64,000 nt of DNA from BCD1 sp965230565 (GCA_965230565.1 CBDDLH010000016.1:1364001-1428000), one strand, 5' to 3'. Shown: positions 1 to 9,243, counted from the first letter of the stretch. The notes: generated from the sequence alone by a model not told the origin. A program made the numbers and translations.

Positions 1-1
1 G

Positions 2-2005
2 CACAAAGAAGATATCCTGTCTCCGAAATACGACTTCATCGAAGTTTCATTAAACGAAAAAGAGCTGGGTGTTTATGCTTTTGAAGAACATTTCGATAAA
101 CATCTTCCCGAAAGCCAGTCACGACGCGAAGGGCCCATTCTGAAACTCACGGAAGATCTTTTCTGGCTCGGTATGAAACGACAATTTGCCTTGAATTCAT
201 CAGGAGCCGGACTGTACAAAAACGCTGAAAACTCCTTTGAAGGTTCGGACATTCGTCCTTTCAAAGAAAATAAAACGCAATTATCCGAAACACTGAGCAA
301 ACAATTCAATCAGGCACAGCAACTGCTTTACCAATTCAAATACAACCAGCAACCGGCTCACGAGATTTTTGATGTAGAACGAATCGCCAGTTTTTTTGCC
401 ATCATGGATGTACTCGGTGCCTATCACGGGAATTTCTGGCACAATCTCCGGTTTTATTACAACCCTATCTCCTCCAGGCTGGAGCCCATAGGGTTCGATG
501 GTTTTGGAACGGAAGACACATATCTCAAAGATCAGATTGTGCTTGGATATAAAGTAGACACCGAAGATGCCGGTGAAGACCTGACCAAATTACTTTTTAA
601 GGATCCTGTCTTCTTCAGCAGCTACATGAAACACCTGAACAGAATTAGTGGCAATAGTTATATCCAGGAGTTTTTTGCTGATCTGGAGGCTAATATACAG
701 GTTCGGGAAAACCTGCTTCGAAAAGAATATGAAGGCTATGACTTTCAAGCAAAACCATTCATTGAAAGAGCCAGAAGTATTCATTTGCTCATTGCTGCCC
801 AGGGAGAAAATAGTGTTATTGCAAGAATCCAGGACCGGGGCAATGGAGAGCTTTTGCTAAAAATCAGTAATACTCACCCCTTCCCTATTGAAATAGTTGG
901 CTACGGCAGAAAACCATCCCAGGTACAACAGGATATTCCAGACCCGCTTTTTGTTTTTTCCAACCCTCAACATCAGCCGCCAAAATATACGGACCTGGCA
1001 GTTCCAGACAAGACAAAATATCTTTTTTACCGGGTCGCAGGTATAGATTCGGCCTATACCGCAGTTATTGTTGACTGGCCAATTCCAACCGGTGTGACAC
1101 AGCGGCAAATGATGTTTGGAGACTCCCTGAAGAGCAATGACGTATTTGAAGTATCGGATAATAATATTTTATTCAAAAAAGGCATTCACGTCAGTCAGGA
1201 TGACATTACCATTCCTGCAGGTTATCAGGTGTTTTTTGAACCAGGGGCGAGCCTTGATTTACAACGGGAAGCCGCTTTCATTTCTTTGTCGCCTGTTTTC
1301 ATGCTTGGAACAGAGGATTCGCCCGTGCAGGTTTTTTCCTCCGATGAAACGGCCAATGGGTTCACCGTTATCCAGGCCGGAGAGCCTTCGAGAGTCGAGT
1401 ATTCAAGGTTTGACAAATTGAATACATTGAATAAAGGAGGATGGATGCTTACCGGGGCGGTAACCTTTTTTGAATCTGACGTTAATATTAACCATTCCGT
1501 TTTCACTAACAACCTTTGTGAGGATGGTTTGAATATTGTACATTCAAAATTCACCCTCGATAATTCCCTCGTTGCCAACACTTTCAGCGATGGTTTTGAT
1601 GCAGATTTTTGTGAAGGTACCGTCAATAATATAACCTTCCGGGATACAGGAAATGATGGAATGGACCTTTCTGGAAGTGTGATTACCATTTCCAATCTAA
1701 AGGTCTTTAATGCCGGCGACAAGGGATTAAGCGTGGGAGAAAAAGCAAAAGTACACCTTCTAAATGGTACTATTATTGGTGCAAATACCGGAGTGGCTTC
1801 CAAAGATCTTTCCATGTTGAAAATCGAAGAGATCGACCTTCAGGATTGCATCAAGGGCTTTACTGCCTATCAGAAAAAGCCTGAATACGGGAAAGGGAAT
1901 ATCATTGTCAAAAAATACTCTGCCACTGATGTCAAACACCTCTTTTTGCTGGACAAAGGATCTGTGCTTGACCTGATGGGAGAAAAACATACCGGAGAGA
2001 TCTAA
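2..2005 (+). CDS. CotH-like kinase domain protein with beta-helix C-terminus (5' partial)
   Basis: The frame is open from base 2, so the N-terminus lies outside the window; 667 residues are visible. The first part matches CotH-family proteins: an 'EVSLNEKELGVYAFEEHFDK' stretch, then 'RREGPIL', and a later segment on a structure-like 'GFDGFG' motif. CotH proteins are atypical protein kinases first known from spore coats and common in Bacteroidota as secreted proteins. From about residue 400 the sequence becomes short repeated beta-strand units rich in Asn, Asp and Gly ('NSLVANTFSDGFD', 'NDGMDLSGSVI'), typical of a right-handed parallel beta-helix. The VTC-domain gene starts 53 bp downstream and a DUF4956 gene follows, a recurrent trio. 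Substrate and localisation cannot be read from the visible part. Kinase activity is inferred from the family, as the catalytic residues were not verified. Confidence 0.8.
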   Translation, partial: HKEDILSPKYDFIEVSLNEKELGVYAFEEHFDKHLPESQSRREGPILKLTEDLFWLGMKRQFALNSSGAGLYKNAENSFEGSDIRPFKENKTQLSETLSKQFNQAQQLLYQFKYNQQPAHEIFDVERIASFFAIMDVLGAYHGNFWHNLRFYYNPISSRLEPIGFDGFGTEDTYLKDQIVLGYKVDTEDAGEDLTKLLFKDPVFFSSYMKHLNRISGNSYIQEFFADLEANIQVRENLLRKEYEGYDFQAKPFIERARSIHLLIAAQGENSVIARIQDRGNGELLLKISNTHPFPIEIVGYGRKPSQVQQDIPDPLFVFSNPQHQPPKYTDLAVPDKTKYLFYRVAGIDSAYTAVIVDWPIPTGVTQRQMMFGDSLKSNDVFEVSDNNILFKKGIHVSQDDITIPAGYQVFFEPGASLDLQREAAFISLSPVFMLGTEDSPVQVFSSDETANGFTVIQAGEPSRVEYSRFDKLNTLNKGGWMLTGAVTFFESDVNINHSVFTNNLCEDGLNIVHSKFTLDNSLVANTFSDGFDADFCEGTVNNITFRDTGNDGMDLSGSVITISNLKVFNAGDKGLSVGEKAKVHLLNGTIIGANTGVASKDLSMLKIEEIDLQDCIKGFTAYQKKPEYGKGNIIVKKYSATDVKHLFLLDKGSVLDLMGEKHTGEI

Positions 2006-2058
2006 TAAGTGCAAAGTGAGGAGTGATGATGAGTGATGAATGACAAATTGAAAACAAT

Positions 2059-2700
2059 ATGGCTCGTTTCGAAAGGAAATATAAGATTAACGGAATTGAA
2101 AGAGAGACAGTAGTGGCCAATCTCCGGGTACATCCGGCGGGATTTCGGGTATTACATCCTGACCGCCAGGTGAATAATATTTATTTCGACACTATTGACC
2201 TGACCACCTTTCATCAAAATGTAGCCGGGGTTAATCAGCGAAAAAAATTCAGAATGCGCTGGTACGGAGAGGATGTGGAAACCATGAAAAAGAGCCAATT
2301 TGAGATCAAAATTAAACACAATGAACTCGGCACCAAAAAGGTTACCAAATGCGGGAAACTGAAGTTCAGCAACTTGTCTGAGATCACCGAACTGGCCAAT
2401 GAGTACGCTGAAACTTTCGCGCCCCTTTATCCAACCCTGATGAATGCCTATACCCGATCTTACTATACCTCTGCTGACGGAAAATTCAGGGTTACTGTGG
2501 ATCGAAATCTTTATTATTATTCTCTATTGGGCCAAACGAAGTTCTATGGTTTTCAGGTTGAAGAGCCCGGGGTAATCCTCGAGGTAAAATATGAAGAAGC
2601 AGATGATAATTTAGCCGGTTTCGTCCTGCAAAATCTGCCTTACAGACATACAAAAAGTTCTAAATATGTAAATGGGGTTTCGCTAACCTCTTTGTTTTGA
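2059..2700 (+). CDS. VTC domain-containing protein (polyphosphate polymerase-like)
   Basis: This 213-residue protein opens with 'FERKYKI' and carries 'VNNIYFDT', 'KKFRMRWYG', 'FEIKIK' and a late 'VTVDRNLYYY' / 'ILEVKYEE' pattern. This is the alternating basic and acidic beta-barrel signature of the VTC domain (tunnel fold of the CYTH/TTM group). In yeast Vtc4 the domain makes polyphosphate from ATP; the role of bacterial copies next to CotH and DUF4956 genes is not settled. No signal peptide is visible, so it is probably cytoplasmic, possibly at the membrane with the DUF4956 protein encoded next. The gene lies 53 bp after the CotH gene and about 55 bp before the next start, consistent with one operon. 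Family assignment is firm; the reaction is inference. Confidence 0.82.
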   Translation: MARFERKYKINGIERETVVANLRVHPAGFRVLHPDRQVNNIYFDTIDLTTFHQNVAGVNQRKKFRMRWYGEDVETMKKSQFEIKIKHNELGTKKVTKCGKLKFSNLSEITELANEYAETFAPLYPTLMNAYTRSYYTSADGKFRVTVDRNLYYYSLLGQTKFYGFQVEEPGVILEVKYEEADDNLAGFVLQNLPYRHTKSSKYVNGVSLTSLF

Positions 2701-2754
2701 AAAAATTAATTTGCCTGGCTATTGATAGTAGCCAATAAAAGTAAAACGAATCCA

Positions 2755-3432
2755 ATGTCCAAATTTGAAGAATATCTCAATCAGTTTTCCAATACCATCA
2801 GCTTTCAGGATTTCATGATCGGTTTTTTGCTGACGGCTATTTTGGCTATTTTAATCAGAAACTTTTATGTAAGGTTTGGGATGGCCATTTCCAACCGGAA
2901 GAGATTTGCCAACAACTTCCTGGCACTGGCGTTGATCGTCATGCTGATTATTACGATTGTGAAGTCCTCACTTGCACTCTCGCTTGGATTGGTAGGAGCA
3001 TTATCCATCGTAAGATTCAGGGCGGCTATCAAAGATCCTGAGGAACTGGTTTATCTGTTCCTCGTCATCGGTTTGGGTTTGGCTACCGGCGCAGGACAAT
3101 TCATCATCGCAGCAGCAGCCATTCCAATGATCCTTTTATTACTTTGGTTTTATTATCGTTTCGCAGGTCATAAATCTTCCACCAAAGGCAATAACACCCT
3201 GATTCATTTACGCATCAAGGAAAAAAGCATCCAGAAGATCAGTGAAATTTTCCTCAAGCACCTTTCCCATGTAGAACTAAAACGCATGGACCTGCTCCAG
3301 GATGGCATAGATATTACTTACATCTGCCAGGCAGAATCCGTTGAACAGCTGGATGCACTAAAGGAAGAATTATCAGGTATTGACAAAGACATTACCTTTT
3401 CGATAGTTGACAATCCGGGATTGATTGCTTAA
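2755..3432 (+). CDS. DUF4956 family membrane protein
   Basis: The protein has 225 residues from the ATG at 2755; an upstream TTG at 2722 would add 11 residues but lacks support. The N-terminal half holds four hydrophobic segments ('FMIGFLLTAILAILI', 'FLALALIVMLIITIV', 'LALSLGLVGALSIVRFR', 'FIIAAAAIPMILLLLWFYY'). The 'GLVGALSIVRFRAAIKDPEEL' region is the hallmark of DUF4956. The C-terminal 80 residues are soluble and resemble an ACT-like or ferredoxin-like fold. DUF4956 proteins occur with VTC and CotH genes in many bacteria. By position this one may anchor or gate the VTC-domain enzyme, which is inference. It ends the cassette; the palindromic repeat about 95 bp downstream could terminate the transcript. 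Confidence 0.83.
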   Translation: MSKFEEYLNQFSNTISFQDFMIGFLLTAILAILIRNFYVRFGMAISNRKRFANNFLALALIVMLIITIVKSSLALSLGLVGALSIVRFRAAIKDPEELVYLFLVIGLGLATGAGQFIIAAAAIPMILLLLWFYYRFAGHKSSTKGNNTLIHLRIKEKSIQKISEIFLKHLSHVELKRMDLLQDGIDITYICQAESVEQLDALKEELSGIDKDITFSIVDNPGLIA

Positions 3433-3472
3433 TTCCTTTTTTCCGGAAGGAGAAAAAAAAGTTGCCTTTTTG

Positions 3473-3561
3473 ATGTCACGTTTTGACATTTCGTGGCTTT
3501 TATATATTGGAGGGGGGTTAGGGGGGCAGTGACGGCCTCACTCTGAGTGAGGCCGTCACTG
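3473..3561 (+). repeat. Dispersed palindromic repeat, copy 1
   Basis: The right end is a perfect 15-bp stem (3527-3541 with 3547-3561) around a 5-base TCTGA loop, arm core GTGACGGCCTCAC. To its left lies a less well-kept segment with GTCACGTTTT and GTGGCTTTTATATA. The same stem, loop and left segment occur in inverted orientation at 28702-28794, so this is a dispersed element rather than a chance hairpin. It sits between convergent genes and may also work as a bidirectional terminator. Confidence 0.75.
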
Positions 3562-3581
3562 AATCCGGATTTCAACAAACT

Positions 3582-4100
3582 TTATTCTTTGGGTTTATAC
3601 ACTCCGTCAAAAATATCGGCCCAGGATTTCCCACCATCGGTTGTACGCTGCCAGTGCTGACGGACTGATCCATCGTCATTAGGTATCCAGGTGATCCTGT
3701 CGGTATAGTGAACCTTGTTTTTTTCGCTGTATTTTTCCTCGCTTTGAAGAACCATTTTGCCATCGACAAAATTGCCAGAAAGCTCCAGGTTGCCTCCCTG
3801 GTTATCTATCCATATTTGCTTCCATAGCTTTTTTGCCTGGTCATAAAAGTTGTAACTGGTACCAGTATAACCTCCTTTGGCACTCACCCAATTTTCCTGA
3901 ATAACACAACTGTCCTCCAATATCACAATAGAGTTAGTACCTGCCAGCCCCTGTGAAGTAAAGGTTTCCCACTCCCCTACCCAGAAATCGAACTGGCGAT
4001 GTTCAGGCGTACAGCAAGGGCAATTAACAGAAGTCTGAGCACTAACGAAATTAGATAACAACATCATCAAAAGTGATATCAAAATACTTTTCAAATACAT
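3582..4100 (-). CDS. Secreted hypothetical protein (DUF1579-like / heme-binding-like beta-barrel)
   Basis: The protein has 172 residues with an N-terminal signal peptide ('LISLLMMLLSNFVSAQ'), then a 'CPCC' cluster at the start of the mature part. The rest is rich in beta-strands with regularly placed Trp and Tyr ('QFDFWVGEWE', 'KLWKQIWIDNQGG', 'RITWIPNDDGSVRQHWQ'). The 'FDFWVGEW' opening is typical of small secreted DUF1579-like proteins with a lipocalin-like barrel; function in that group is unknown. It is transcribed leftwards, separately from the membrane protein gene at 4236-4658 (135 bp upstream). No pathway can be assigned; an export location is well supported. Confidence 0.7.
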   Translation of the reverse strand: MYLKSILISLLMMLLSNFVSAQTSVNCPCCTPEHRQFDFWVGEWETFTSQGLAGTNSIVILEDSCVIQENWVSAKGGYTGTSYNFYDQAKKLWKQIWIDNQGGNLELSGNFVDGKMVLQSEEKYSEKNKVHYTDRITWIPNDDGSVRQHWQRTTDGGKSWADIFDGVYKPKE

Positions 4101-4186
4101 AAGTTTTGCTGTTTAATGAATTTACAATTGGGAATACCCCGGTATTGATGATGTGGTCGGAATGATTTAATAAAATACAAGGACTG

Positions 4187-4222
4187 AATCATGCCTGAAA
4201 ACCGGAATCTTCGGGCATGATT
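4187..4222 (-). terminator. Hairpin downstream of the DUF1761 gene
   Basis: A 9-bp perfect inverted repeat (AATCATGCC with GGCATGATT) lies 14 bp past the stop of the leftward gene at 4236-4658. It is a plausible transcription terminator, although there is no strong T-tract. Confidence 0.45.
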
Positions 4223-4235
4223 TCAGACTACAGAT

Positions 4236-4658
4236 CTATGCTTTATACTTTCTCCAGGCTCCCAAGACTATACCTCCTATTACAAACCCAACAGTGGTAT
4301 TACCAGCTGTGATCCATGCCAGACCATAAGGTCTTTGAGCGAACATATTTGAGGTCATGGTACTGAGCAAAACAAAGGCTACCCCAATAATTAGCGCATA
4401 TTTCGCACCGTCCATGGCGGATTGGACATTTAGTCGCGTGAACAGCCAGGCCAGTGCATACATTGATACTACAGCGGAAATTACATTGGTAACCCAAATG
4501 CCTGCTCCCGGAGGGTTTGCTTCTATCTTTGCCTGATCCAGGCCTACCATGCCCATCCATTGTTCTCCGAAAATGGGACCGTACCACAAAAATCCAAGTA
4601 CGAATAACAATACTACGGAAACAAGCACTGCAAGGTGGTTGATTTTAAGTTCTTTCAT
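4236..4658 (-). CDS. DUF1761 family membrane protein
   Basis: The protein has 140 residues and four predicted transmembrane segments ('HLAVLVSVVLLFVLGFLWYG', 'ISAVVSMYALAWLF', 'YALIIGVAFVLLSTM', 'GFVIGGIVLGAW'). The 'FLWYGPIFGEQWM' stretch after the first helix, with Trp-Tyr-Gly-Pro, is the recognisable DUF1761 signature, and the length is usual for the family. Family function is unknown. It is a monocistronic leftward gene with its own likely terminator at 4187-4222 and a 260-bp AT-rich upstream gap. Confidence 0.8.
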   Translation of the reverse strand: MKELKINHLAVLVSVVLLFVLGFLWYGPIFGEQWMGMVGLDQAKIEANPPGAGIWVTNVISAVVSMYALAWLFTRLNVQSAMDGAKYALIIGVAFVLLSTMTSNMFAQRPYGLAWITAGNTTVGFVIGGIVLGAWRKYKA

Positions 4659-4918
4659 GATTCTAGAATTTAGTTAATTAATAAGGTGTACCATCTCTCT
4701 GTAAGAGATTATTTCCTAATGATGAGTTGCAAAAAGGGGAAAACCGAAAGTTCAAGGGAAGTTACTTTCCAAAGATAAAAAAATATTTTTAATACTTCTC
4801 AGCACTTTTGGTCGATTAATGGTGGAAAAAACTTTCAATTTTGTAGTTATTTTGGTAAATTCATGTCTATCCAAAGAATTAACAGTCCTCGAACACAACT
4901 ACCTGAAAATCAAATACT

Positions 4919-5638
4919 ATGGCTATTGAAGCGATACAACCGGATGTGGTCCTGCTGGGCTTGCGCGTCCAGGAACCCATCACGACTATCACAGACCTTT
5001 TTGTTTCTGCTGCTAATTTTTACGGCTACTACAGGATTCAAAAAGCCGGATTTACAGATAACTCACGTCGTTTTTTAAAAATCTATTTTCTACTAATGGG
5101 ATTTGCTACAGCCCTGGGAGGTCTGCTTGCCCATGGATTCCTCTACTTCTTTGGAGATCCCTGGAAGATTCCGGGCTGGTTCCTGAGCATGATCGGTATT
5201 ATGTTCATTGAAAGATCATCCATTGAGCACTCCAAAAACCTTGTGAGTCAAAAAACAGGAAGCTTTTTCCTCAAAGCAAACCTGGTAGAGCTGGCCATCA
5301 TGATGAGCCTGGCTGCCTATACCCTGGACTTCAGAGTGGTGGAATTTCACAGTGCATACGGGGTTCTTGGAGTAGTTTTAGCCTTTCATTTGTATGTTTT
5401 TCGCAGGACCAGAGACATTGGCAGTAAGTGGTTTTTGCGGGGAATTGTATTGCTGATTATCGCGACCTTTATTTTCAATTATCCAATCATAATAGACCAA
5501 TGGTTCACTCATGCTGATTTTGCACACATACTGATGATGATCGCCACCTTCTTTTTTATTCAGGGAGGACTTCAATTGGGCAAATTGCCTTCAGATGTGC
5601 ATAAAACTGCAGAAGCTTTTGTTACGACAAAAAACTGA
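4919..5638 (+). CDS. Seven-helix integral membrane protein of unknown function
   Basis: The protein has 239 residues with about seven hydrophobic helices and no signal peptide. Conserved-looking polar residues lie in or next to helices: 'AHGFLYFFG', 'ERSSIEHSK', 'VEFHSAYGVLG', 'FHLYVF' and 'HADFAHILMM' near the last helices. Intramembrane His/Ser/Asp positions and a late DxxH pattern loosely recall the CREST superfamily of membrane hydrolases (alkaline ceramidase, PAQR). I cannot align the canonical motifs, so this is only a suggestion. The gene stands alone between a leftward gene and the transglutaminase gene, with gaps of about 260 and 240 bp. A short overlapping frame from 4863 is out of frame and not supported. 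Confidence 0.65.
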   Translation: MAIEAIQPDVVLLGLRVQEPITTITDLFVSAANFYGYYRIQKAGFTDNSRRFLKIYFLLMGFATALGGLLAHGFLYFFGDPWKIPGWFLSMIGIMFIERSSIEHSKNLVSQKTGSFFLKANLVELAIMMSLAAYTLDFRVVEFHSAYGVLGVVLAFHLYVFRRTRDIGSKWFLRGIVLLIIATFIFNYPIIIDQWFTHADFAHILMMIATFFFIQGGLQLGKLPSDVHKTAEAFVTTKN

Positions 5639-5881
5639 TTACCGTGTAGTTCATTTTATGACCCAAATCTTAGAGCTTGTTTAATTTTTTTCTACTGAAA
5701 ATCAGCCATTTACTTTTTCCGGTAATTCATTCAGTCACCGGAAAATCGGATGATTGGATGATTGATTACAATTATCCGTTGTATCCATTATCTCTCGTGA
5801 ATTGAAATAAAATTTCATGATTTATTAAAAGGATTAATTAAATTTTAAAACAACTTCATCATTTAAATTTCCAAATCCAAA

Positions 5882-6988
5882 ATGAAAAAAACTTTACTAC
5901 TTCTCTTTTTTGCAGTGACAATTTCAATCAATGCCCAGACATCAGTTGACTTCACACAGGCTGACAAAGTAGCCTCAGAAGTCCCCAGAGATGGCACCCA
6001 AAATGTTAAAGAATTAACCAAACATCTTTCAAAAGGACTGGATACAGACATTGAAAAGGCCAGAGCGTTTTACGTCTGGATCACCCAAAATATCCGATAC
6101 GATGCAAGGTTTTATTTTAATGATAAAAGGACTCCCCAACAAATTAAAGACAGGCAAAAAGTGTCCAACGTTTTGAGAACCAAGATTGCCGTATGTGAAG
6201 GCTATAGCAATCTATTCCATGAGCTATGTCTGGAAGCAGGTATACCCTCTATTTTTGTTTCCGGATTAACCAAAACAAAAAAAGGAAGAATTCCACGAAC
6301 CACTCACGCCTGGAACATAATAAAGGTAGATGGAAAATGGTTCTTGATCGACAGCACATGGGGTGCAGGATATGTTGATGAAGACAAAAAAAGGTTTTAC
6401 AGACTTTTCAAAGAGCAGTACTTTCTGACACCTCCTGAACAGTATGTTCTGGATCATTTACCTCACGACCCCCTGTTTCAGTTACAATCCCATCCTGTGC
6501 CCCAAAAAGTTTTTTCAGCATCCGAAAAAGCCATTCAGGAACATTTGAAGACAGGCAAGCATACAGATTTTGAGCATTTTCAGGACACCCTCGATTATTA
6601 TTATTCCCTGGATGAAAGAGCAAGGTTGAAGAATAGTTTTGAACGAATACTCAGGTACGAGCCTAAAAGCACCTATGGCAGCTTCAAGGCCTTTGACTAC
6701 CATTTCAGCGAATCTCGTGATGCTTTTGAACAGTACAAGAAAGCAACGGCTCCGGTTTTCGATAAAAAATCAATTCCTAAAAAGGAAGAAGTGTCTGAAT
6801 GGGAGGCTTTAGTTTTAAAGGCAAAATCAAACCTCCTGAAAGCCGAAACCTTCGCCAAAAAAATTAGACCTGGCGACCGGTTTTATAAATACGCTATAGT
6901 AGGAAAGAAAAATATCAATATCATGAACAAAAACCTGGGAATTGCCGATAAACAACTGGCCCAATTTCAAAGGTTTATAAATAATTGA
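5882..6988 (+). CDS. Secreted transglutaminase-like cysteine protease-fold protein
   Basis: The protein has 368 residues with a signal peptide cleaved after 'SINAQ'. The transglutaminase-like core spans about residues 45-165. The papain-type triad is visible as Cys105 in 'AVCEGYSN', His142 in 'THAWN' and Asp157 in 'LIDSTWGAG', each in the family context. The remaining 200 residues are alpha-helical and charged, with no recognised domain. Family members act as proteases, peptide amidases or cross-linking enzymes; secreted Bacteroidota copies probably act on cell-envelope or extracellular protein, and the substrate is unknown here. The gene is monocistronic, and the start at 5882 gives a good signal peptide with no competing upstream ATG. 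Confidence 0.82.
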   Translation: MKKTLLLLFFAVTISINAQTSVDFTQADKVASEVPRDGTQNVKELTKHLSKGLDTDIEKARAFYVWITQNIRYDARFYFNDKRTPQQIKDRQKVSNVLRTKIAVCEGYSNLFHELCLEAGIPSIFVSGLTKTKKGRIPRTTHAWNIIKVDGKWFLIDSTWGAGYVDEDKKRFYRLFKEQYFLTPPEQYVLDHLPHDPLFQLQSHPVPQKVFSASEKAIQEHLKTGKHTDFEHFQDTLDYYYSLDERARLKNSFERILRYEPKSTYGSFKAFDYHFSESRDAFEQYKKATAPVFDKKSIPKKEEVSEWEALVLKAKSNLLKAETFAKKIRPGDRFYKYAIVGKKNINIMNKNLGIADKQLAQFQRFINN

Positions 6989-7212
6989 CATTGATTGCAG
7001 GTTGCTGCACCGTATCTTACAACCTCCTGTTCCCAACCAAAATTATTTAAAACACTAATATTTGGAACCCATTTAAATACGGTCTCTATTCCAATTGAAA
7101 AAAAATTCAAGCAATTTGACAAGAAAAAAATATCAATTTTATTAACTTGAAGCGGTCAGATAACTCCTGACTTTGAGAGTTTCTTATTTTTTTACACTTA
7201 AACCGACTCAGT

Positions 7213-8994
7213 ATGAAAAAAACTTACACTTTTCTTATCCCTATTTTTTTACTTCTAACATTTTTCTCATTCTCCTTACAAGCACAAATTACCTGTGATA
7301 GTGTAGGAGTAATCATTGAGGACAGTTTTGAAGATTACAATGAAGGTGCCCTTGGCCCTCAATCCGACCATTGGACAACCTGGTCAGGAACGGAAGGTAA
7401 TGAGGAAGATGGCATTGTTAACCAGGAATTTGCCTTTAATGGCTTACAATCCATGAAAATACAAGGCGAAGCTGATGGCGGACCACAAGATGTTCTACTA
7501 CAGTTAGGCGACCGAACTACCGGCACCTACATTCTGGAATGGAGAATGTACATCCTTGAAACGCTGGCAGCTTACTTCAACATTCAGCACTTTGAAGGAA
7601 TTCCAGGAGAGGAATTTGCCATTGAGGTTGACTTAACAACAGATGGGACAGGTTACTTATCTGCCGGTGCTGTGGATGTGAAAGAATTTTCCTTCCCGAA
7701 TGATGAATGGTTCCGGGTTAGATTCATCATCGACCTGGATGCTGATCTTACGTATTTTTATGTGGATGGTGACATGATTCACTCCTGGCCAATCAGTTGG
7801 GTAGCGGATGAAGAATCTGGTACCAAACAATTGGGTGCAATTGATTTTTATCCAATTGATGATAACTACTGGTTCTATGTAGACGACATATATTTTGCTG
7901 AAATTCCTTCTCCGTCTGGAAATAACTACTGCCATTTAGCAACACCAATTGATGTTGGTACACATTCAATTGGTGAATTAGAATGTTTTGGAGCTGGATT
8001 TACTATCCGTAGTGGCGGACAGGGTCAGGCTGGAGCATGGTATTCCTATACTCCAGCAGAAGACGGTGTTTTAACGGTTTCTTCTTGTGGAGCTGGTGGA
8101 GATTCCAGAGTGTGGGTATTTTCTGGTGGCTGTGAAAACCTGAACATTGAAGGAGTTAACGATGACATGTGTGAAATCACAACTCCTGGTGAATCAGAAT
8201 GGGCCTCCTATACCGAAGTCCTGGTAACTGGAGGAGAAACCTACCTCATTTGCTGGGATGATATCTGGGAAGATGGCAACTTTGATTTTTCCCTCGAATT
8301 CAGCACGGATACTCCTGCTGATGGAGATTTTTGTGAATACGCTATTGCAATTGAACCAGGAACGCATACTATTGAGGTCATCAATGGGCACGGTAATGTA
8401 TCCGGCCCCAACATCAACCACACCGGTGCCAGTACTACCAATTACGCTCAATCAGAATGGTATGCTTACACCCCAACAAATGACGGTTTGATGACGGTTC
8501 AAAACTGTGGTCTGACTACGGAAGATACCCGTTTATGGATTTACGAAGGTGACTGCGGTATTGAAACCATTCAGCTCATCGCCAGTAATGACGATGCCTG
8601 TGACCTGCAATCTCAGCTCCTCGAGATTCCTGTTACGGCCGGAACCACTTATTACATAGAATGGGATTCAGAAACTTTGAATGCTCCTGGTTTCGATTGG
8701 GAATTGATCTTTGATGTGATTGAAGATATTTCTGAAACCGAATTTGAGGCTACTTTTGAACTCAGCCCTAATCCGGCATCAGAGGTCGTATTTATCAAAT
8801 TTGATCTTCCGGAAACTTCCAACCTTTCTATCGACCTGTTCTCAAATACCGGAAAACTTTTGAGGAACAAACAAGTAGAAAACATGAGTAGTGGCAGTGT
8901 CAAGTTCGACACATCAGATCTGCCTTCCGGATTGTATTTTGTCCAGATAAGAGATGATCATAATGCTGTTACCAGAAAATTTGTTGTAGAATAA
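7213..8994 (+). CDS. T9SS-exported multidomain protein with PPC-like repeats
   Basis: The protein has 593 residues. A signal peptide ends at 'SLQAQ'. Residues ~25-235 look like a concanavalin/LamG-type beta-sandwich ('IEDSFEDYNEGALGPQ', 'VDDIYFAEIP'). Two repeated beta-domains follow at ~240-375 and ~380-505, each with 'WYSYTP' or 'WYAYTP', 'VSSCG' or 'VQNCG', a 'VWVFSGGC' or 'LWIYEGDC' strand and 'YLICWD' or 'YYIEWD'; this pattern fits bacterial pre-peptidase C-terminal domains. The last ~80 residues ('FELSPNPASEVVFI', 'TGKLLRNK', 'LPSGLYFVQI') form a type A T9SS sorting domain, so the protein is exported and surface-attached or released. No catalytic domain was recognised, so adhesion or matrix binding is the best guess. 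Confidence 0.82.
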   Translation: MKKTYTFLIPIFLLLTFFSFSLQAQITCDSVGVIIEDSFEDYNEGALGPQSDHWTTWSGTEGNEEDGIVNQEFAFNGLQSMKIQGEADGGPQDVLLQLGDRTTGTYILEWRMYILETLAAYFNIQHFEGIPGEEFAIEVDLTTDGTGYLSAGAVDVKEFSFPNDEWFRVRFIIDLDADLTYFYVDGDMIHSWPISWVADEESGTKQLGAIDFYPIDDNYWFYVDDIYFAEIPSPSGNNYCHLATPIDVGTHSIGELECFGAGFTIRSGGQGQAGAWYSYTPAEDGVLTVSSCGAGGDSRVWVFSGGCENLNIEGVNDDMCEITTPGESEWASYTEVLVTGGETYLICWDDIWEDGNFDFSLEFSTDTPADGDFCEYAIAIEPGTHTIEVINGHGNVSGPNINHTGASTTNYAQSEWYAYTPTNDGLMTVQNCGLTTEDTRLWIYEGDCGIETIQLIASNDDACDLQSQLLEIPVTAGTTYYIEWDSETLNAPGFDWELIFDVIEDISETEFEATFELSPNPASEVVFIKFDLPETSNLSIDLFSNTGKLLRNKQVENMSSGSVKFDTSDLPSGLYFVQIRDDHNAVTRKFVVE

Positions 8995-9026
8995 ATTACA
9001 GAGATTTTCATCGACAAACATGAGTC

Positions 9027-9060
9027 ACCCCGAATTTTGACAATTGTCAAAGTTCGGGGT
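9027..9060 (+). terminator. Hairpin after T9SS protein gene
   Basis: A 15-to-16-bp inverted repeat with one mismatch (arms ACCCCGAATTTTGAC and GTCAAAGTTCGGGGT, almost no loop) starts 33 bp after the stop codon. It shares arm sequence with the hairpins at 9244-9277 and 11646-11695. The surrounding 8995-9300 gap holds only these two hairpins and no gene that I can support. Confidence 0.6.
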
Positions 9061-9243
9061 TATTTCGTGGAACTTGAAATAAACAATCCTCCTGGCACAG
9101 CCCTGGAACAGAAGCAGGTGAAACATTTTATGGCAAATGGTAGTCATTTTCGTTCAACTCGATCCACAAAAGCGAACTTCTTGCTTTTTTTCTCAGAATC
9201 AAATGCTATTCTTCCTCGTTTGATGACCTAAAGGCACACCAAA

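Noticed and set aside
1225..1815. 196-codon minus-strand frame within the CotH gene
   Set aside because: It is antisense to a clear beta-helix coding region and shows no protein features of its own.
3527..3561. CRISPR repeat or tRNA-like structure suggested by the strong hairpin
   Set aside because: It is a single stem-loop with no spacer array and no cloverleaf. The second copy 25 kb away shows it is a dispersed palindrome.
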